The notes under the pieces are model-generated. The model ran no database searches. It was not told the DNA's origin and saw only the letters and a list, made by a program, of their open reading frames with translations. 64,000 bases of DNA from Strongylocentrotus droebachiensis (lineage: Eukaryota > Echinodermata > Echinoidea > Camarodonta > Strongylocentrotidae): positions 248,001 through 312,000 of the forward strand of contig JAVYIG010000635.1 in NCBI GenBank assembly GCA_035222895.1, given 5' to 3'. Positions 46,690 through 58,862 of the stretch are shown here, piece after piece (within the stretch, counting starts at the first letter, position 1; every line of letters begins with the position of its first letter). The position numbers were made by a program, and so were the translations under genes.

Positions 46690-47418
46690 GTCACAACCTA
46701 GAGCGGCGACCGACCGATTTGTAGCCTGCTCGGTCGTCGCTGGAATTTAGGCATCGCCCAACGATTTTTTGAGAAGTCGAGCACGCAGTAGAGCCCCAGC
46801 GATGCCTGGGCGGTGCCTTTTCGATTTGCGTCGGTCACCGGGCGATTTCAGGTCAAAACTTGGCGAAATATGGGAGCTTCTCCTCGCGGCGTCACAGGAG
46901 TTTTCCACTGATTTCCGAGCGAACTCCACCGGCTGATTTCAAAGAAATTGCCCGGCGGCCGGCCGGTGATCGGCGGGGCATATTCGGGTGTCCCGTAGGC
47001 AAAAAAATACTTTCAGCATCTAATCGAGCGTTTCCCGTCGAGCGGTTTAGGTAAAAAATTGAAGACGCCAGGTTAAATGCTGCCGAGCTGGCGCTGCCCG
47101 GTAGCCGACCGATTTTGAACTCGCCGCCCAGTGACCGAAGGAACTCCCAGCGGCGATCGGTTGGCGACCGCTCGGCAGCCTTTGACATAGCGGCTTCGAT
47201 TGTTGACCTAAATCGCTCGACCGCGAACGCTCGATTAGGTCGCTGCCCGGGGGGCGACCGCCCTGGCACCGAGCGTATTTTGGGCGGCGAGAGAAAAAAA
47301 GTGATCAGACGCCGCCCGAATTTAAACTCCGCGCTAAAACTACAGCGGCGAACGAGCGATGCCCTTGCTAAAAACTCGTCGCCCGGCCGCCGAGCAGGCT
47401 ACTTTTTGGGGTTGTGAC
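46690..47418. mobile_element. GC-rich GCGGCGACCG TIR element
   Basis: Starts GTCACAACC and ends GGTTGTGAC. A TAGCCTGCTCGG word lies inside the left end, with its inverse CCGAGCAGGCTA in the right. The interior repeats GGCGACCG, CGCTCGA and GCCGAGC words in both orientations at high GC, unlike its surroundings. Unit 3 (54760-54800) lacks it. Frames through it are compositional. Confidence 0.7.
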
Positions 47419-48796
47419 CATTGCGATTTCAATACCCATTGTATTGCTTGTAGACATGACATAAATCATGTTCATGTTGAAATCTCGTATTCGCACTCTT
47501 CAATAGGTGATGCACGAGGCTATTGAAATTGTATCAGTCGTTGTATAATTTTGTTAAGTCGATGTGATTGCGTTGACATCATACTGACGATTATCAGTCA
47601 ATATTTTATTCTTTCCCAAAGGGAAGAAGATCACTGAAAGGAAAATGAACATTTAATTTTGCGAGAAATTTAACTGATCTCCTCGAAATAATTTATAATA
47701 ATCGGGTTCACTGATATTGAAGTGCGTCAAATCATAAAGACTTTGCTGTGACTCGTGTCTAAGACTCATTCTTTCATAACCTGCAATTAATTTGATAAAC
47801 TGTTGATAAATGTATTGTCATACTATTACACTGGTACATTTGTACAGTCAACTTTAATATAGAGGGGAGCCGTTTGCAAGAACCGTAGAGCTCTTTCATA
47901 TTCTATGCCTTTGATGTAGTTCTTTTCTTTTATACAATTGTGCGGTGGTTAGAGGGTTCTTGCATTAATTTGTACATGTACCTCGCTTTAATTAATTTGT
48001 AATATTAAGAAAAGAAAAAAAAGATGAGAATGGGGGAGGGGGGCGTAAAGCTTGAGCCCCTAAGACCGTTCTAGAAGAGCTACACATATTTCTGTATGTT
48101 ATATTTTCCCCGTTGTTACTTTCGTAGTATTGCTGTAGTTAACTCACTACTACTTACAGCTAAATATATAACAAATCAAGTTCCTTCTATTTCCTCTTTT
48201 GTGCATTTATTTCCTCTGTTCATTACATTAATAGACTAACAATCAACATTCACATAAAACTTCAAAGTTTCCTAAAAAATGTATTTTTTCATGTCAATCT
48301 GGCTGTCTAAAGTTTTGCCGAATTGGTTTCGCCTTGGCCATAACATGGGATTTACCTGTTTTTTGCTTGCCTAAGAAAACAGCATTCGTCATATTGACTC
48401 CAACTCGAACCGGGTTGGACAAAAACTCCTTATCAATGGTACCATACGGCCTGTTTCGATAGCGCCCTCTTAAGTCAAAATTGATAAAAAACGATTTTAC
48501 AAGCGACTGGTAAACAAAAGGAGGAGGGAAGGGCACAATGCCAAATATCGGTGAAGAGCAATGGGGAAAAGCGGAATTACATTTACCATGTGACCTTGAG
48601 GATCTTTAAGTTTTAAAGGGACGCAATTAGGAACAAGAACAAGAGGCAATGGTTTTCCGTTGCGCCCGAGGTATCGATTATATTGCTTCATTATCTCCCT
48701 CATTGATCAATTAAAATGAAAGGCAATTATTAATCGTGAAAAATTGTATTGACTTATCTTAGTAAAATTGCTTAATTTTTTTTTTAAATAGTAGAA
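47419..48796. other. downstream flank of unit 2
   Basis: Aligns with 54790-57180 of unit 3 once the insertions there are removed (GGTGATGCACGAGGCTATT, GGGAAGAAGAT, TACATGTACCTCGCT, TGAGCCCCTAAGA, CGAACCGGGTT, GATAGCGCCCTCTT). Open frames at 48294-48703 (-) are not conserved as protein and I do not call them. Confidence 0.5.
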
Positions 48797-48833
48797 ACGC
48801 TCTTGTGCATTCCATCTATCGTTGCGAGTTAAC
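48797..48833. repeat. unit-boundary hairpin H (copy 3)
   Basis: Only the right arm CTTGTGCATTCCATCTATCG remains here, followed by the GTATACATCATATA segment seen after the other copies. Confidence 0.5.
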
Positions 48834-48997
48834 ATGTTTTTTGTCTATATAATTGTATACATCATATACAATTATAGAACAAATGATTCAAATTGGATTA
48901 TCCTCCGTCAATGCAATATACAAATAACAATTTACAAAAATTGAAATAAAAACCCTTGACAGCTCACTTCCTTGTAGGCTGAAATAGTACAATTTAA

Positions 48998-49529
48998 AGG
49001 TACTATGTCCCATTTGCAGGCCAAAAATATAAAAAGGTTAAATTCCAACGGCATTTGAAAGATAATACTAATTTAGAGCTTCCTTAAAAAAAGGTGGGGG
49101 GGGGGGGGGGTGAAAATGTTTTTAAGTGGGAAAATAACGACTATTAGTTGTCGAATCGACTTAAGGGCTGTAGAGCCAGTAAGTAATAGTCTGATTTTCA
49201 GACCATTGTACCGAATGGTCGTACGTTTTATGCTGCGCAAAGATTCAATCAGTTTAATTTTGGCCATTACAAGAAGTGGGTTACAAATGCTCATGTACCA
49301 TTAACAGCTCATTTTATGTATGTAATTACCTAAAAAGAAAAAAAGCCAGTCAGTCACTAATTAGTATCTGACAGTGAAGTCTAGCAAATAAACGGGTTTT
49401 CCTTGCATAATTTGAATATAAGGACACTGCTAACGTTTACATTTCACAGATAGGACATACATGACATATTCATAATTCCTGCAAAGTTCTACAACATTTG
49501 ATGTTGGCTGCAAAAGGGACATAGTATCT
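48998..49529. mobile_element. 532-bp TTAA-flanked element (R2)
   Basis: The left end is AGGTACTATGTCCCATTTGC and the right end is the inverse of AGATACTATGTCCCTTTTGC. TTAA lies on both sides (48994-48997 and 49530-49533). Unit 1 has the empty site, a single TTAA in CAACTTAAAGGGAATTACGT near 33330. TTAA targeting is the mark of piggyBac-type transposition. No transposase is encoded and a G-run lies at about 49097-49110. Confidence 0.8.
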
Positions 49530-49560
49530 TTAAAGGGGAATCGCATCCTCATTATTTAGT

Positions 49561-51300
49561 TGGTAGATAGATAGATAGATAAATGGTATGTTATTGCATC
49601 TTTCATGAATGGCAGTTTCACAACTGAATAGCACATGAATTACACGAATTGGATATATACATTGTTAAAAAAACACATACTTAACATTTAGTTAAAATAT
49701 ATTTAAACGTGTCATGTTACTACTGCCTAAATACTATAAACAATTAAAAAACAGTTAATGAACATAGTTCCAACCTAAAATAAAATAAAAAAATGTATAA
49801 ACATAATTATATGCCAACATATGAACTAAGACAAATTAAACAACAGTTCGTCATGTTACAATATTGCAGTTGTGGGTAAAGTGGTGAAATAATCAGCAAG
49901 AGCAGTGGTATGAACATTTAGTAATATTTGAAATATGTATTCATATTTAAAAGTAAATAGCAATTCAATATCATTAAAACATACCAGTACGATATTCAGA
50001 ATCATTAAAATAATGTACAGGAATCAAGACATGTCAATGATAAATCATTACAATAGATACAAACATGAACAAATTAACTGTTATTATACAGGGGAATCAA
50101 ATTTGGAATAGCACTATTTTGCATGCGACTGGTTTTACATTTAAAATCGGGAATTTTCTTTGAATTTCTAAGTGTTCTAGTACAATGTTTTTGAGGGAGA
50201 AATTGTTTAAATTTATCAGTGAGTGATAATGTTTTTTGAAAGAACGTAACACATAAATATTGGCGTCTTTTATCTAATCTTTGTAATTGAGAATGTGCAA
50301 GTGAATTTATATAGTTATTATAATCCCCACGAAAAAATATCCGCAACGCTCTCTTTTGTGACTCTCTCCAATCTCTCGTTTTGACTTTGCGTGTCAGTCC
50401 TCCACTCCAAACAGGACTGGCATATTCAAGTAAGGGGCGAATATAACCGATAAATACAGTAATAAGGTCTTCCTTTGGAAGACCATATTTCACCAAAGAA
50501 CGTAGCATATATAGTTTTTCACTTACCCTTTTTTCGATGTCTTTTATGTGAGCATCCCACTTTAAATCCTTTTGTATGGTAATTCCTAACAATTTAACTT
50601 CACTCACTGTTTCCAATAGACAATTCTCTAAAATTATACTAGTTTGATTAACCGGTGCCCTAGAGAAACAGATATCCATTTTCAAACATTTTATAGGATT
50701 TAATTTAATTTTATTAACATTAGCCCAGAAAGATAGGTTATCAGCAGCTTCCTGCATTTTATAATCTTGGGCAAGTTTGCGGCACTCGATCATTGTTAAA
50801 TCATCAACATATTTAAAAATGTGTATGTTATTATCTATTTGAAAGTCATTAATCATAACTAAGAAAATTAAAGGACCCAGTTTCGTGCCCTGAGGGACAC
50901 CAGCATTAATAGTACATGAATCAGACAAAACACCATGGTAACGAACACATTGTGTACGACAGGAAAGGAAGTCACATATCCAATTTATTGCTGAGGATCG
51001 GACCCCTTTTAGATGTAACTTGCTTATAGCGACAGTGTGGTCAATTAGATCAAAAGCTTTCTTAAAGTCAGTTAAAAGAATTGTTGACGACGTTTTAGGG
51101 ATTTCGGCATTAAAATACAAATGATGAAGAATATTAATTAAACAATGAGATGTTGATAGACATTTTCTATTTCCAAATTGAAACGGGTCAATTTGTTGTC
51201 CATTGTCCTGTGATATCCATTTTGTCATAAAACCTTCAATAACTATTAGCAAAACGGTCGGTCAAAAATATCGGCCTTAATTTATCAATACTAAGATCAT
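49561..51300 (-). mobile_element. CR1/jockey-like LINE, 5'-truncated, in unit 2/3 junction
   Basis: On the minus strand it runs from about 51300 to a GATA/TCTA microsatellite tail at 49562-49583. It is absent from unit 1, where CATATTTAG continues straight into TTTACAAAG (33356-33372). It has a long 3' UTR (49584-50073). Confidence 0.75.
50074..51300 (-). pseudogene. reverse transcriptase of CR1/jockey-like LINE
   Basis: A 392-codon frame (51252-50074) containing LTDFKKAFD (catalytic Asp62), AGVPQGTKLGP, FKYVDD (Asp150/151, YVDD box), LLGITIQKDLKWDAHI and the thumb words LEYASPVWSGG and SQKRALRIF. The first part of RT (LRPI) is in another frame at 51253-51300. The endonuclease is absent, so the copy is dead on arrival through 5' truncation. 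Confidence 0.8.
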
Positions 51301-52931
51301 CCAAACAACTCCTAAAACATTTTGGGGACAAAAATTGGTCTTTTAAAAAGAAACACTACTGGAAATAACCCCGAAAACCGTCGGTGTTTGCTTATTCTGC
51401 ATTTTAAAATCTTATTTTATTTATTATATATTTTCTTCGTTGAGAAGAGCGCATCTAGTCTAATTGTCGCTCCTCTGTATGCGATCGCGCGGAAAGGAGG
51501 AGAGTCACGTGATAGAAAGCTGGAATCTTTCACCTGTGTTTTGAGCGCGAGCATTTACACCGCAAAAAGCGGTGAAATTTCTGCCGGCAAAAAACAACAA
51601 CATACACCAGAGGTAAGTTTTTCGATTTGGCTTTTTTCGTCCTGCTTACAGGTATAGTGGCTAAAAGACTTCTGACGAAAAACAGTATATGAGAAAAATT
51701 TACGATTTTTTTTCTTCCTGCAGCCGATGTAAATTAAACAAATACAAAATAAGAGAAACAGACAAAAAAATCAGAGTGAGCACTTTCGGTTAAACATGTA
51801 TGAACATCAAGTTTATCATTTAAGTAAAGCTCTTGCAAGAACATAACAAGATTAGGAGAGAACAAGGGGAAAGAGTTTAGAGGGGAGAAAGGAGAACGTG
51901 AGTGTGAGATTACAAAGAGAGGGGTAGAGACGTACAGAGGTAAAGCGATGATGACCAATAGCAAGCTCATTATCGATAATTACTAAAAAATAAATTGAGT
52001 GACAGTTTAATGAAAATTTAGGTTTTCGCACGTGGTTTTATAAGCTTCCACTGGCACATCTATGGCACGCTGTCACTGTTTCGCTGCCGCATATAACAAA
52101 AGGATACTGTTTGAGAAGGAAGAGGGAAAATTGTCTAATTTCCTTAGGTCCAAATCACTGTCGACTGAGGTCCATTGACGGAAAGGTATGCGTAACTAAT
52201 GATTTTGAAAAGGGGGGGGGGGGGGCGCAATATAAAATGCCCCAACGACTTTAATTCTTTGTATATTGAAAATGTATAACACAAAACATGTCCTATATTA
52301 ATGTTTATGAATCAGGGAGTGGTTTGATTGGGGCGTTGTAAATTTACGTTTTATCCACCCAATAACACCGCGACGCCAGGTACCCCGCCCTCCACTGTTC
52401 ATGCTCCAGTAGCCCCACACTGGCTGGGCTCAATCTGCACCACTGATTATGAGCATTAGGCAATATTAAGCCTGCTAGATGTAATGAGTAAAATACAACG
52501 AGTGAAGCTACACCAGTTTGAAGAGACTGCGCTCACGAAATTTTCCAATTAAAAACAAACGTCTGATTTTGTGTGTCTAAGCAATTATGTTAACGTCTCA
52601 ATTCGACGTCTAAAGCACATCAAAATTATGAGTATTTAATAGAGCAAGCGTCAAAATACGTTTGATGATCCTTGTTGAACAGGATTTCGCTAGTTGTGTA
52701 GGTTGCTAATGAAAGAGTAGCCAGGGCAGATAGAGGAGAATTTGTAAACCTCTGCTTCTTAGACAAGCATAGCGTAACCTTATTTCATCTTTCCCCTTAG
52801 AAATAACGAGATTAATGTAACGAGATACACCTGAAAAAGAGTAATATTTACTGTGGACTGTGGACAGTGACTCTGCACAATTATTGTTTGCAATTCGTTG
52901 TCGAGATTCGGCTGAATGATATTCACAAGTC
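51301..52931. other. 5' flank of GPCR copy 3
   Basis: 51350-51680 aligns with 33440-33660 and 35380-35450 of unit 1, and is the empty site for the 1.7-kb element. 51840-52540 is diverged from the other flanks. 52540-52931 is nearly identical to 60920-61313. A 14-base G-run lies at about 52211-52225. Confidence 0.55.
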
Positions 52932-53906
52932 ATGATCCTGCTTCAAAATACGAGTCAGTATATGGACACAGATGTATCTACACGTCTGGACACAGGTAAT
53001 TCCACGCAGTGTAACAACGTTCCCAGTTTGTTGTCGCTCACATGTATTACTTTCGGGGGTTTTGTGATATCTGTTGTTTTGAACACCATCATCATCTGCG
53101 CCATAAAGGAAAGTAGTACCCTGCGTGAAATAGAGGCATTTCTCTATCAAATGCTCGCATTCTGGGATATTTTTGCATCGTTTTTGACCTTACTGACCAC
53201 TGCCAGCCTGCTCGTAATACGTCAATTCTGTGTCAACGTAACGGTGTACAATGTAACAGCGTTACTGCTTGTCTTCACAATTTACCAAACACTTTATATT
53301 GTTATAACGATTCATATATGTCGTTACGTAATGATTGTCCGACCACTTCAGTATCTCACATTTGTAACTCGTCGAAATATCTGTATCTGCCAAATTGTCT
53401 GGATTCTTATGACAGCTATTATAATTTTTACGCTTGTATTCCTGAATGGAATTAGCGGTGAACATCCTTCTTGGGCCACCATTGTCTTTCCTATGATCGT
53501 TGGTTTTGTGATACAGCTGATAACCAGTTCTCAAATCCTGTACACCTCTGTCAAGCAATCTAGACTCATACACGCGGCGCAAGGAAACATGGTCATAGGC
53601 CGTCCGGGAGAAGTGGACAACCCTGCAAAAAACCCTGTCCGTGGTAACAGTTTCAAAGGCATACGGACCATCATAGTTATCACGGTGTCGTACTGGATTG
53701 CGTGGTGTCCGTGGGTTCTTATAGTCTTGAACAGAGTAACCCCTCTTAATTTACCGCCGTCTTTTAGACTGTTCTCCGGTGTCACCATAGCGTTAAACAC
53801 CTGCTGGAACCCTGTCATACATTATGTTACCAATCAGTCATGTCGCCTTGCTGTTAATAACATTTTTAGAAGAATGAAGAACACATATTTGCCAAGGCTT
53901 GGTTAA
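52932..53906 (+). CDS. class A (rhodopsin-like) GPCR, copy 3
   Basis: A single exon of 324 residues, the same seven-helix plan as copy 1. Landmarks are Asn51, Asp79 in LAFWD, Cys130-Arg131-Tyr132, Trp258-Cys259-Pro260, and Asn293-Pro294 with His297/Tyr298. N-terminal sequons occur at Asn6 and Asn23, with Asn102 and Asn107 at the TM3 top. Extracellular loop 2 has no cysteine. It differs from copy 4 at nine residues (29, 80, 97, 286, 291, 302, 303, 318, 323), six of them in the last 40. Cys291 before the TM7 NP motif is Ser in copies 1 and 4. Intact and probably functional; ligand unknown. Confidence 0.88.
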   Translation: MILLQNTSQYMDTDVSTRLDTGNSTQCNNVPSLLSLTCITFGGFVISVVLNTIIICAIKESSTLREIEAFLYQMLAFWDIFASFLTLLTTASLLVIRQFCVNVTVYNVTALLLVFTIYQTLYIVITIHICRYVMIVRPLQYLTFVTRRNICICQIVWILMTAIIIFTLVFLNGISGEHPSWATIVFPMIVGFVIQLITSSQILYTSVKQSRLIHAAQGNMVIGRPGEVDNPAKNPVRGNSFKGIRTIIVITVSYWIAWCPWVLIVLNRVTPLNLPPSFRLFSGVTIALNTCWNPVIHYVTNQSCRLAVNNIFRRMKNTYLPRLG

Positions 53907-54081
53907 AGATTTCGTGAACGTTTTGAACGGTTTGATTCAAAATAAGATTCATTGGCCAAGATTAAAAATGATACAGTCCCTTCAGTTTCTCTTTCACCTC
54001 TAATGCCTATAATCTATACAGAAAGAAAAACGTTTCAGGGTTTAGGCTTTGATTAAATCGGCTTTAACAAAGTGAGTTTAA

Positions 54082-54613
54082 CCCTATATAGCCCGGGCTA
54101 TTTTGAAACTGCATAACCCGGGGGGGGGGGGGGGGCTTCTAAGGCCCCCCTATGATCTCGGCTATTTATGGACCGATTTTGTCCAAACTTGGCGTGTTTG
54201 TGTCTTATCATGTTATAATCAAGAATGCGTAGTAAAATTTATGATATATATCGTTAATTTTAATTCATGTCTAATTAATGATGCAAATATTCAAATTTTT
54301 CCAACGAATTCTCATTTTGTCCAGTTTCCCCCCTATTTATGGAGAAAATGCAATTTAATTTGGCATGTTTTTAGCTTGACATATAATTTAAAAGATAGGG
54401 TAGTCAAATTAATGACATGTATTGAAATTCCATACTTATAATTGTAATTAATTATGCAAATAGGCTAATTTTTCTTGAAATTCAAATTTCTTATGTATTT
54501 CTTTGTTTTTAAATCTTTTGTTTTTCATTATTTTGTTATCTAGAATAGTTCATGATGGCCAAAAAAGTATAGGGGGGGGGGGGGGGCTTCTAAAGCCCCC
54601 GGGCTATATAGGG
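54082..54613. mobile_element. 532-bp piggyBac-type MITE, TTAA-flanked
   Basis: The terminal inverted repeats CCCTATATAGCCCGGG...CCCGGGCTATATAGGG are exact, and TTAA lies at both ends (54078-54081 and 54614-54617). Inside each TIR is a G-run followed by GCTTCTAAGGCCCC-type sequence. The other GPCR units lack it (for example GTCTAAGTCTGTCTAAG at 37935-37952). CCC ends plus TTAA fit piggyBac. No transposase is present. Confidence 0.9.
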
Positions 54614-54882
54614 TTAAGTCTGTCTAAGTTTACCTATTGTATAACATGAAAATCAATATAACTACACATCTTGTAAATATTTTACTGCCTTTTTCATTCA
54701 AACATTTAATTGAGAATCGAGCACGATCGCGAAGGCTTTAAAGAAATCACTTAACACGCCTGTGAGGCGATTTTAGTACCGATTAATAACCTGTATAACA
54801 TGACAGAAATCATGTTCAGATCACCATTATGATACTTTCATCGTCGCACATTTCAACAGGTGACGCACGAGGCTATTCAAAT

Positions 54883-55124
54883 ACACCCTTTAACGGTTAG
54901 AAAAGTGCGAATGCGCCGACATGGCCGCCATTTAATTGCGAGTCAATATGGATATTGTGAAGAATGTAAACAAAAAATACTAGGATATATACATACGCGC
55001 TTGGATGGCGCATGCGTCATGAGCAAATTTTTCATATTGCGCATGCACTCGAATCTATGAAGAATGTTTACTCGCAATGTTTACTCGCAAATTAAAATGG
55101 CGGCCTTTACCGTGAAGGACGTGT
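54883..55124. mobile_element. 242-bp MITE in unit 3
   Basis: The ends ACACCCTTTAACGGT and the inverse of ACACGTCCTTCACGGT are similar. Inside, GGCCGCCATTTAATTGCGAG pairs with CTCGCAAATTAAAATGGCGG. Unit 2 (47515-47545) has no such insert after CACGAGGCTATT. Confidence 0.7.
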
Positions 55125-57441
55125 ATTGCATCAGGTTGATTTTGTAAAGACGTCATGATTGCGTGTAAATCATACTCACGATACTCAGTCAATGTTGTAT
55201 TTTAAAAAAGGGAAGAAGATGACGCGAAGGAAATAAACATTTTAATTTGTTATCAAATTAAACTGAACTCCTTGAAATAATTGGTACTACTCGGCTTCAC
55301 TGATAGAGACATGCATTAATTCGTAAAGATAATGCTATGATCATAAAATATTACTCTTGTATAAAACTTATTCTTTAACTACCTGTTAATCTAGTTTCAT
55401 ACTTTTTCACTAGCGCATTTTTACAGTCACCTACAAGGGGAGCCGTTTGCAAGAACCGTTCAGCTCTTTTTATTTTGTTATGCTATTCTTTAAGGCGTAG
55501 TTCTAGGATGTTCTTTTCTTTTAGTAAATTGTGGGGTGGTTTTAGGGTTTTTGCATTCTTTTGTACATGTACCTCGCTCAAATTAATTTGTTATAACAAA
55601 ATAAAATTAAATGAGGGGTGGGGGTAAAGCTTGAGCCCCTAAGAACCTTCTAGAACAGCTACAGATGTTTTTGTTTCTTTTAGTTTTCCGTTGTTACGTT
55701 CTTAGTATTGCTTGTAGTTAGCTAGATGAAATATATTGCTTATATATATATAATAAAAGTACTACTTACAGCTAAACCTATAGGAAATCAAGTTCCTTCT
55801 ATTTCCTCTTTTGTGCATTTATTTCCTATGTTCATTACATCAACAGACAATCAACATATACATTAAACTTTAAAGTTGTCTAAAAATTGTCTTTTTGCAA
55901 GTAAATCTGGCTGTCTAAAGTTTCGCCTATTTGGTTTCCCTTGCGGCCCTAACATGCGGTTTACTCTGTTGTTTTGTGCTTGCCCAAGAAACAGTAGTCG
56001 TCATATTGACCCCACTCGAACCGGGTTAGACCATGGACCTATTACGGATGGACATTCAACGTGATTCTTTCTTTGATCCAATGAGAGTCACCGCATTCAG
56101 ATTATGTGCATCTTAATGAGAACATTCAGCTGTTTTAACAATAACGACTGCGTAAGCATTTTTGGTCATTGACAAATGAGCAGTTTTCCTCTTTTGGGTT
56201 TTGTTTGGATGGTGTGCTCTGTAAGAGTGTGTCTTAAATAAAAACATCCCCATGGGGAGCAGCAAAGTTGAAAAGCAGACGATTTTGGTGATATGAAATG
56301 TATTCCCTTACAAAAAGTACCATGGTAACCATGTTTTTTTTGTCCAAAACAATGAAATACATTGTTTAATGACCCAAAGTATTGGTATTGGTACTTTTTT
56401 GTAAGGGTTATTACTGATTCGCACACTTTCGCACACACCCGTGACCTTATAAAACAATTAGAAGGCCATGATCTTTATAAGCCCTGTCACTTTGGAATAT
56501 TATGAGGAAATTGGGGAAAACGGGATTTTAAATCACAACCAATACAATTATAACCTCTATCTGCTAATATCAACATGTTTTTCAAAATAAAATACAGTAC
56601 ACGGAGCAACAATTTCCAATTTTAAACCAGAACTGCACATCGATTTGCCATGATTTAAGCGATGTATAATCTTCTGCGCATGTAGATTAACATGTGTAAA
56701 ATCACTATCTTGATTCTGTCCAGGCTTATTGGCGGTGACCCTCGATCATGAGATCAAAGTGAAGAAATTGTACGGAATGTTATTGAGACGACATTGACGG
56801 AGACATTGACAATGAACTTAACGACGAATGTATATCCGTAATAGGTCCATGGTTAGACAAACTCTCCTTTTCAATGGCAACATCCGGCCTGTTTCAATAG
56901 CGCCCTCTTTAGTCATATTGAATACAAACCGAATTTTACAAGCGACGGGAGGACAACAGAACTGAGGGAAGGGCACAATGCAAAATTTCGCTTTTCATGT
57001 GACCTTGAGGATATTTAGGTCTGAAGGGACACAATTAAGAACAAGAACAAGAGGCAATGGGTTTCCGTTGCTCCAGAGGTGTCAATTCTATTGCTTCATT
57101 ATCTCCCTCATTGAGCAAACAAATGAAGGGCAAATTTTCATCGTGAAAAGTTGCGTTGACTTATCTCAGTGAAATTGCTTTAAGCCTTTTAGCAGAAATA
57201 CTTTGAAATACTTAAACATTAATTAGTATTGCTCAAAAATAAGTCTCTGAGTGTTTGGTATTATCAGTGTTATATAATATATTGCTGGTAAAGCCATACA
57301 GTATATGATATTATGAGATAAACGAGAATAACAGTCATATAAAAATAGTAATATATATAATTATACAGTTGAACTGAAAATGCTGAGAGGAACAATGTCC
57401 AACGAGATGTAAATCAAAAATAGTGGAAATATATTAACTTG
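55125..57441. other. downstream flank of unit 3
   Basis: Aligns with 47550-48780 of unit 2, apart from the insertion at 56031-56852 and a segment at 57190-57430 that matches 32930-33120 of unit 1. No gene is supported; the 90-codon frame at 56166-56438 (-) lies in the transposon. Confidence 0.5.
56031..56852. mobile_element. 822-bp TIR element with 5-bp TSD
   Basis: The ends CCATGGACCTATTACGGAT and ATCCGTAATAGGTCCATGG are exact inverses of 19 bp. TTAGA flanks both sides (56026-56030 and 56853-56857). Unit 2 has the unbroken site GGGTTGGACAAAAACTCC near 48410-48430. The superfamily is unassigned; no transposase frame is present. Confidence 0.85.
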
Positions 57442-57491
57442 ACGCTAGATGGAATACACAATCCACGCCTCTTGTGCATACCATCTAGCGT
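57442..57491. repeat. unit-boundary hairpin H (copy 4)
   Basis: ACGCTAGATGGAAT pairs with the CCATCTAGCGT side around CACGCCTC. It is the most complete copy of the hairpin seen at each unit boundary. A (TA)n tract follows at 57530-57546. Confidence 0.65.
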
Positions 57492-57781
57492 TGCGAGTTA
57501 TTTTTTTTCTATTCAATTGTATACATCATATATATATATATATATACAAATGATTCAAATTGGATAATCCTCCGTTAAGGCAACTTACAAATAAAATTAA
57601 AAATACAATTTTCTTTGTTGAGTAGAGCACACGCGCGAATTGTCGCTCCTCTGTATATGACCGCACGGAAACGAGAAGAGTCACGTGATCCAAAACCAGA
57701 ATCTTTCACTAATGTTTTGAAAGCGAGCATTCACACCGCAAAAAGCGGAAACCAGAGTGAACACTTTCGGTTAAACAGGAA

Positions 57782-58337
57782 CACTGTCGCTCATAAAGTT
57801 GGAATATTTTTTTTTTATCCCAATTTATGGAATTATTTTGACAATGATTTATTCCTATTAGATTTAGATAATATTATACATTCTCAAGTTTTATTGAATA
57901 ATAATTTGCCAGTGTTTATTTTGCGTGACTGCTAAAGCATGTGTATGTTACTATGCTTATCAACTAGGGGACCTACGCCCTAAAGTCATAAATGACAGTA
58001 ATGGAATTAATGCCCCACAAAAGGGCACTAATATAGCTCACCGACACGGTTTTGATCCTGGGGCCTCACAGTTACGAGGCCATTGCTTTGCCACTGAACA
58101 TGACTGTACGCAGCGAGGGCTAGGGTAGGGGGCAGTTTCCACAAATTAAAAAAAAAGAAAAGAAAATGCAATAAATTATCAATAATTTTACCCCAGAACC
58201 CAACGTAACAAAATCCTCTGTACGGCCATGCATTATGGCTCAAGGCATAGGCACACAGAATATTTTTTCTGTTGGGGACCGGGGGAAAATTCAATGAATG
58301 ATTGAAAATGTATTGAATTTTTTTTATATTTTTATAT
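57782..58337 (+). mobile_element. R1 family element, uninterrupted copy
   Basis: Starts CACTGTCGCTCATAAAGTTG and contains the full core without the CR1-like LINE seen at 38935-41886. It ends with the ACCCCAG...GGGGGAAAATTCAATGAA hairpin and then the LINE6 fragment. It is the empty-site reference for the LINE insertion. The TA/CACTGTC terminus is mariner-like. Confidence 0.7.
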
Positions 58338-58825
58338 TTGTGCCTTTTGGAGTTCCACAAGGTTCTCGGCTGGGTCCTTTGTTATTTACTCTGTACACTG
58401 TTAATCTCATTTCAAATGTTCAAACGAATTTCCCCGAGATTTCATGGCACTGCTATATATGCAGATGACACACAGCTTTATGTGTCATTCAGACCTAATG
58501 AACATGCTAAAAAGTGATGTGTCTCACTTCTAGACAGGGGCGTACGCAGGATTTTTTCAAGGGGGGGGTTTTAAAATATTTTGCTCCCGAAAATTTGAAA
58601 ATCGCGCCGGCCGAAAAGTCGCTCAGTGGGGGGGGGGTAAGCGGACACTTTTTTTTTTTTTTTTTTGGAGGTCAAAAAAAAATCGCAACGACTCAGCCGG
58701 CCGAAAAGTCGCTCAGTGGGGGGGGGGGGGGGGGGGGGGGGGGGGTAAGCGGACACTTTTTTTTTTTTTTTTTTGGAGGTCAAAAAAAAATCGCAACGGC
58801 TCAGCCGGCCGAAAAGTCGCTCAGT

Positions 58826-58862
<37 letters not shown>

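Noticed and set aside
48294..48703. Possible minus-strand host gene
   Set aside because: The equivalent region of unit 3 (55880-56020 and 56860-57110) does not keep the frame, and no domain is recognisable.
52923..53818. Antisense ORFs opposite the GPCRs
   Set aside because: They repeat in the near-identical copy 4 only because the sense strand is conserved; they show no domain.
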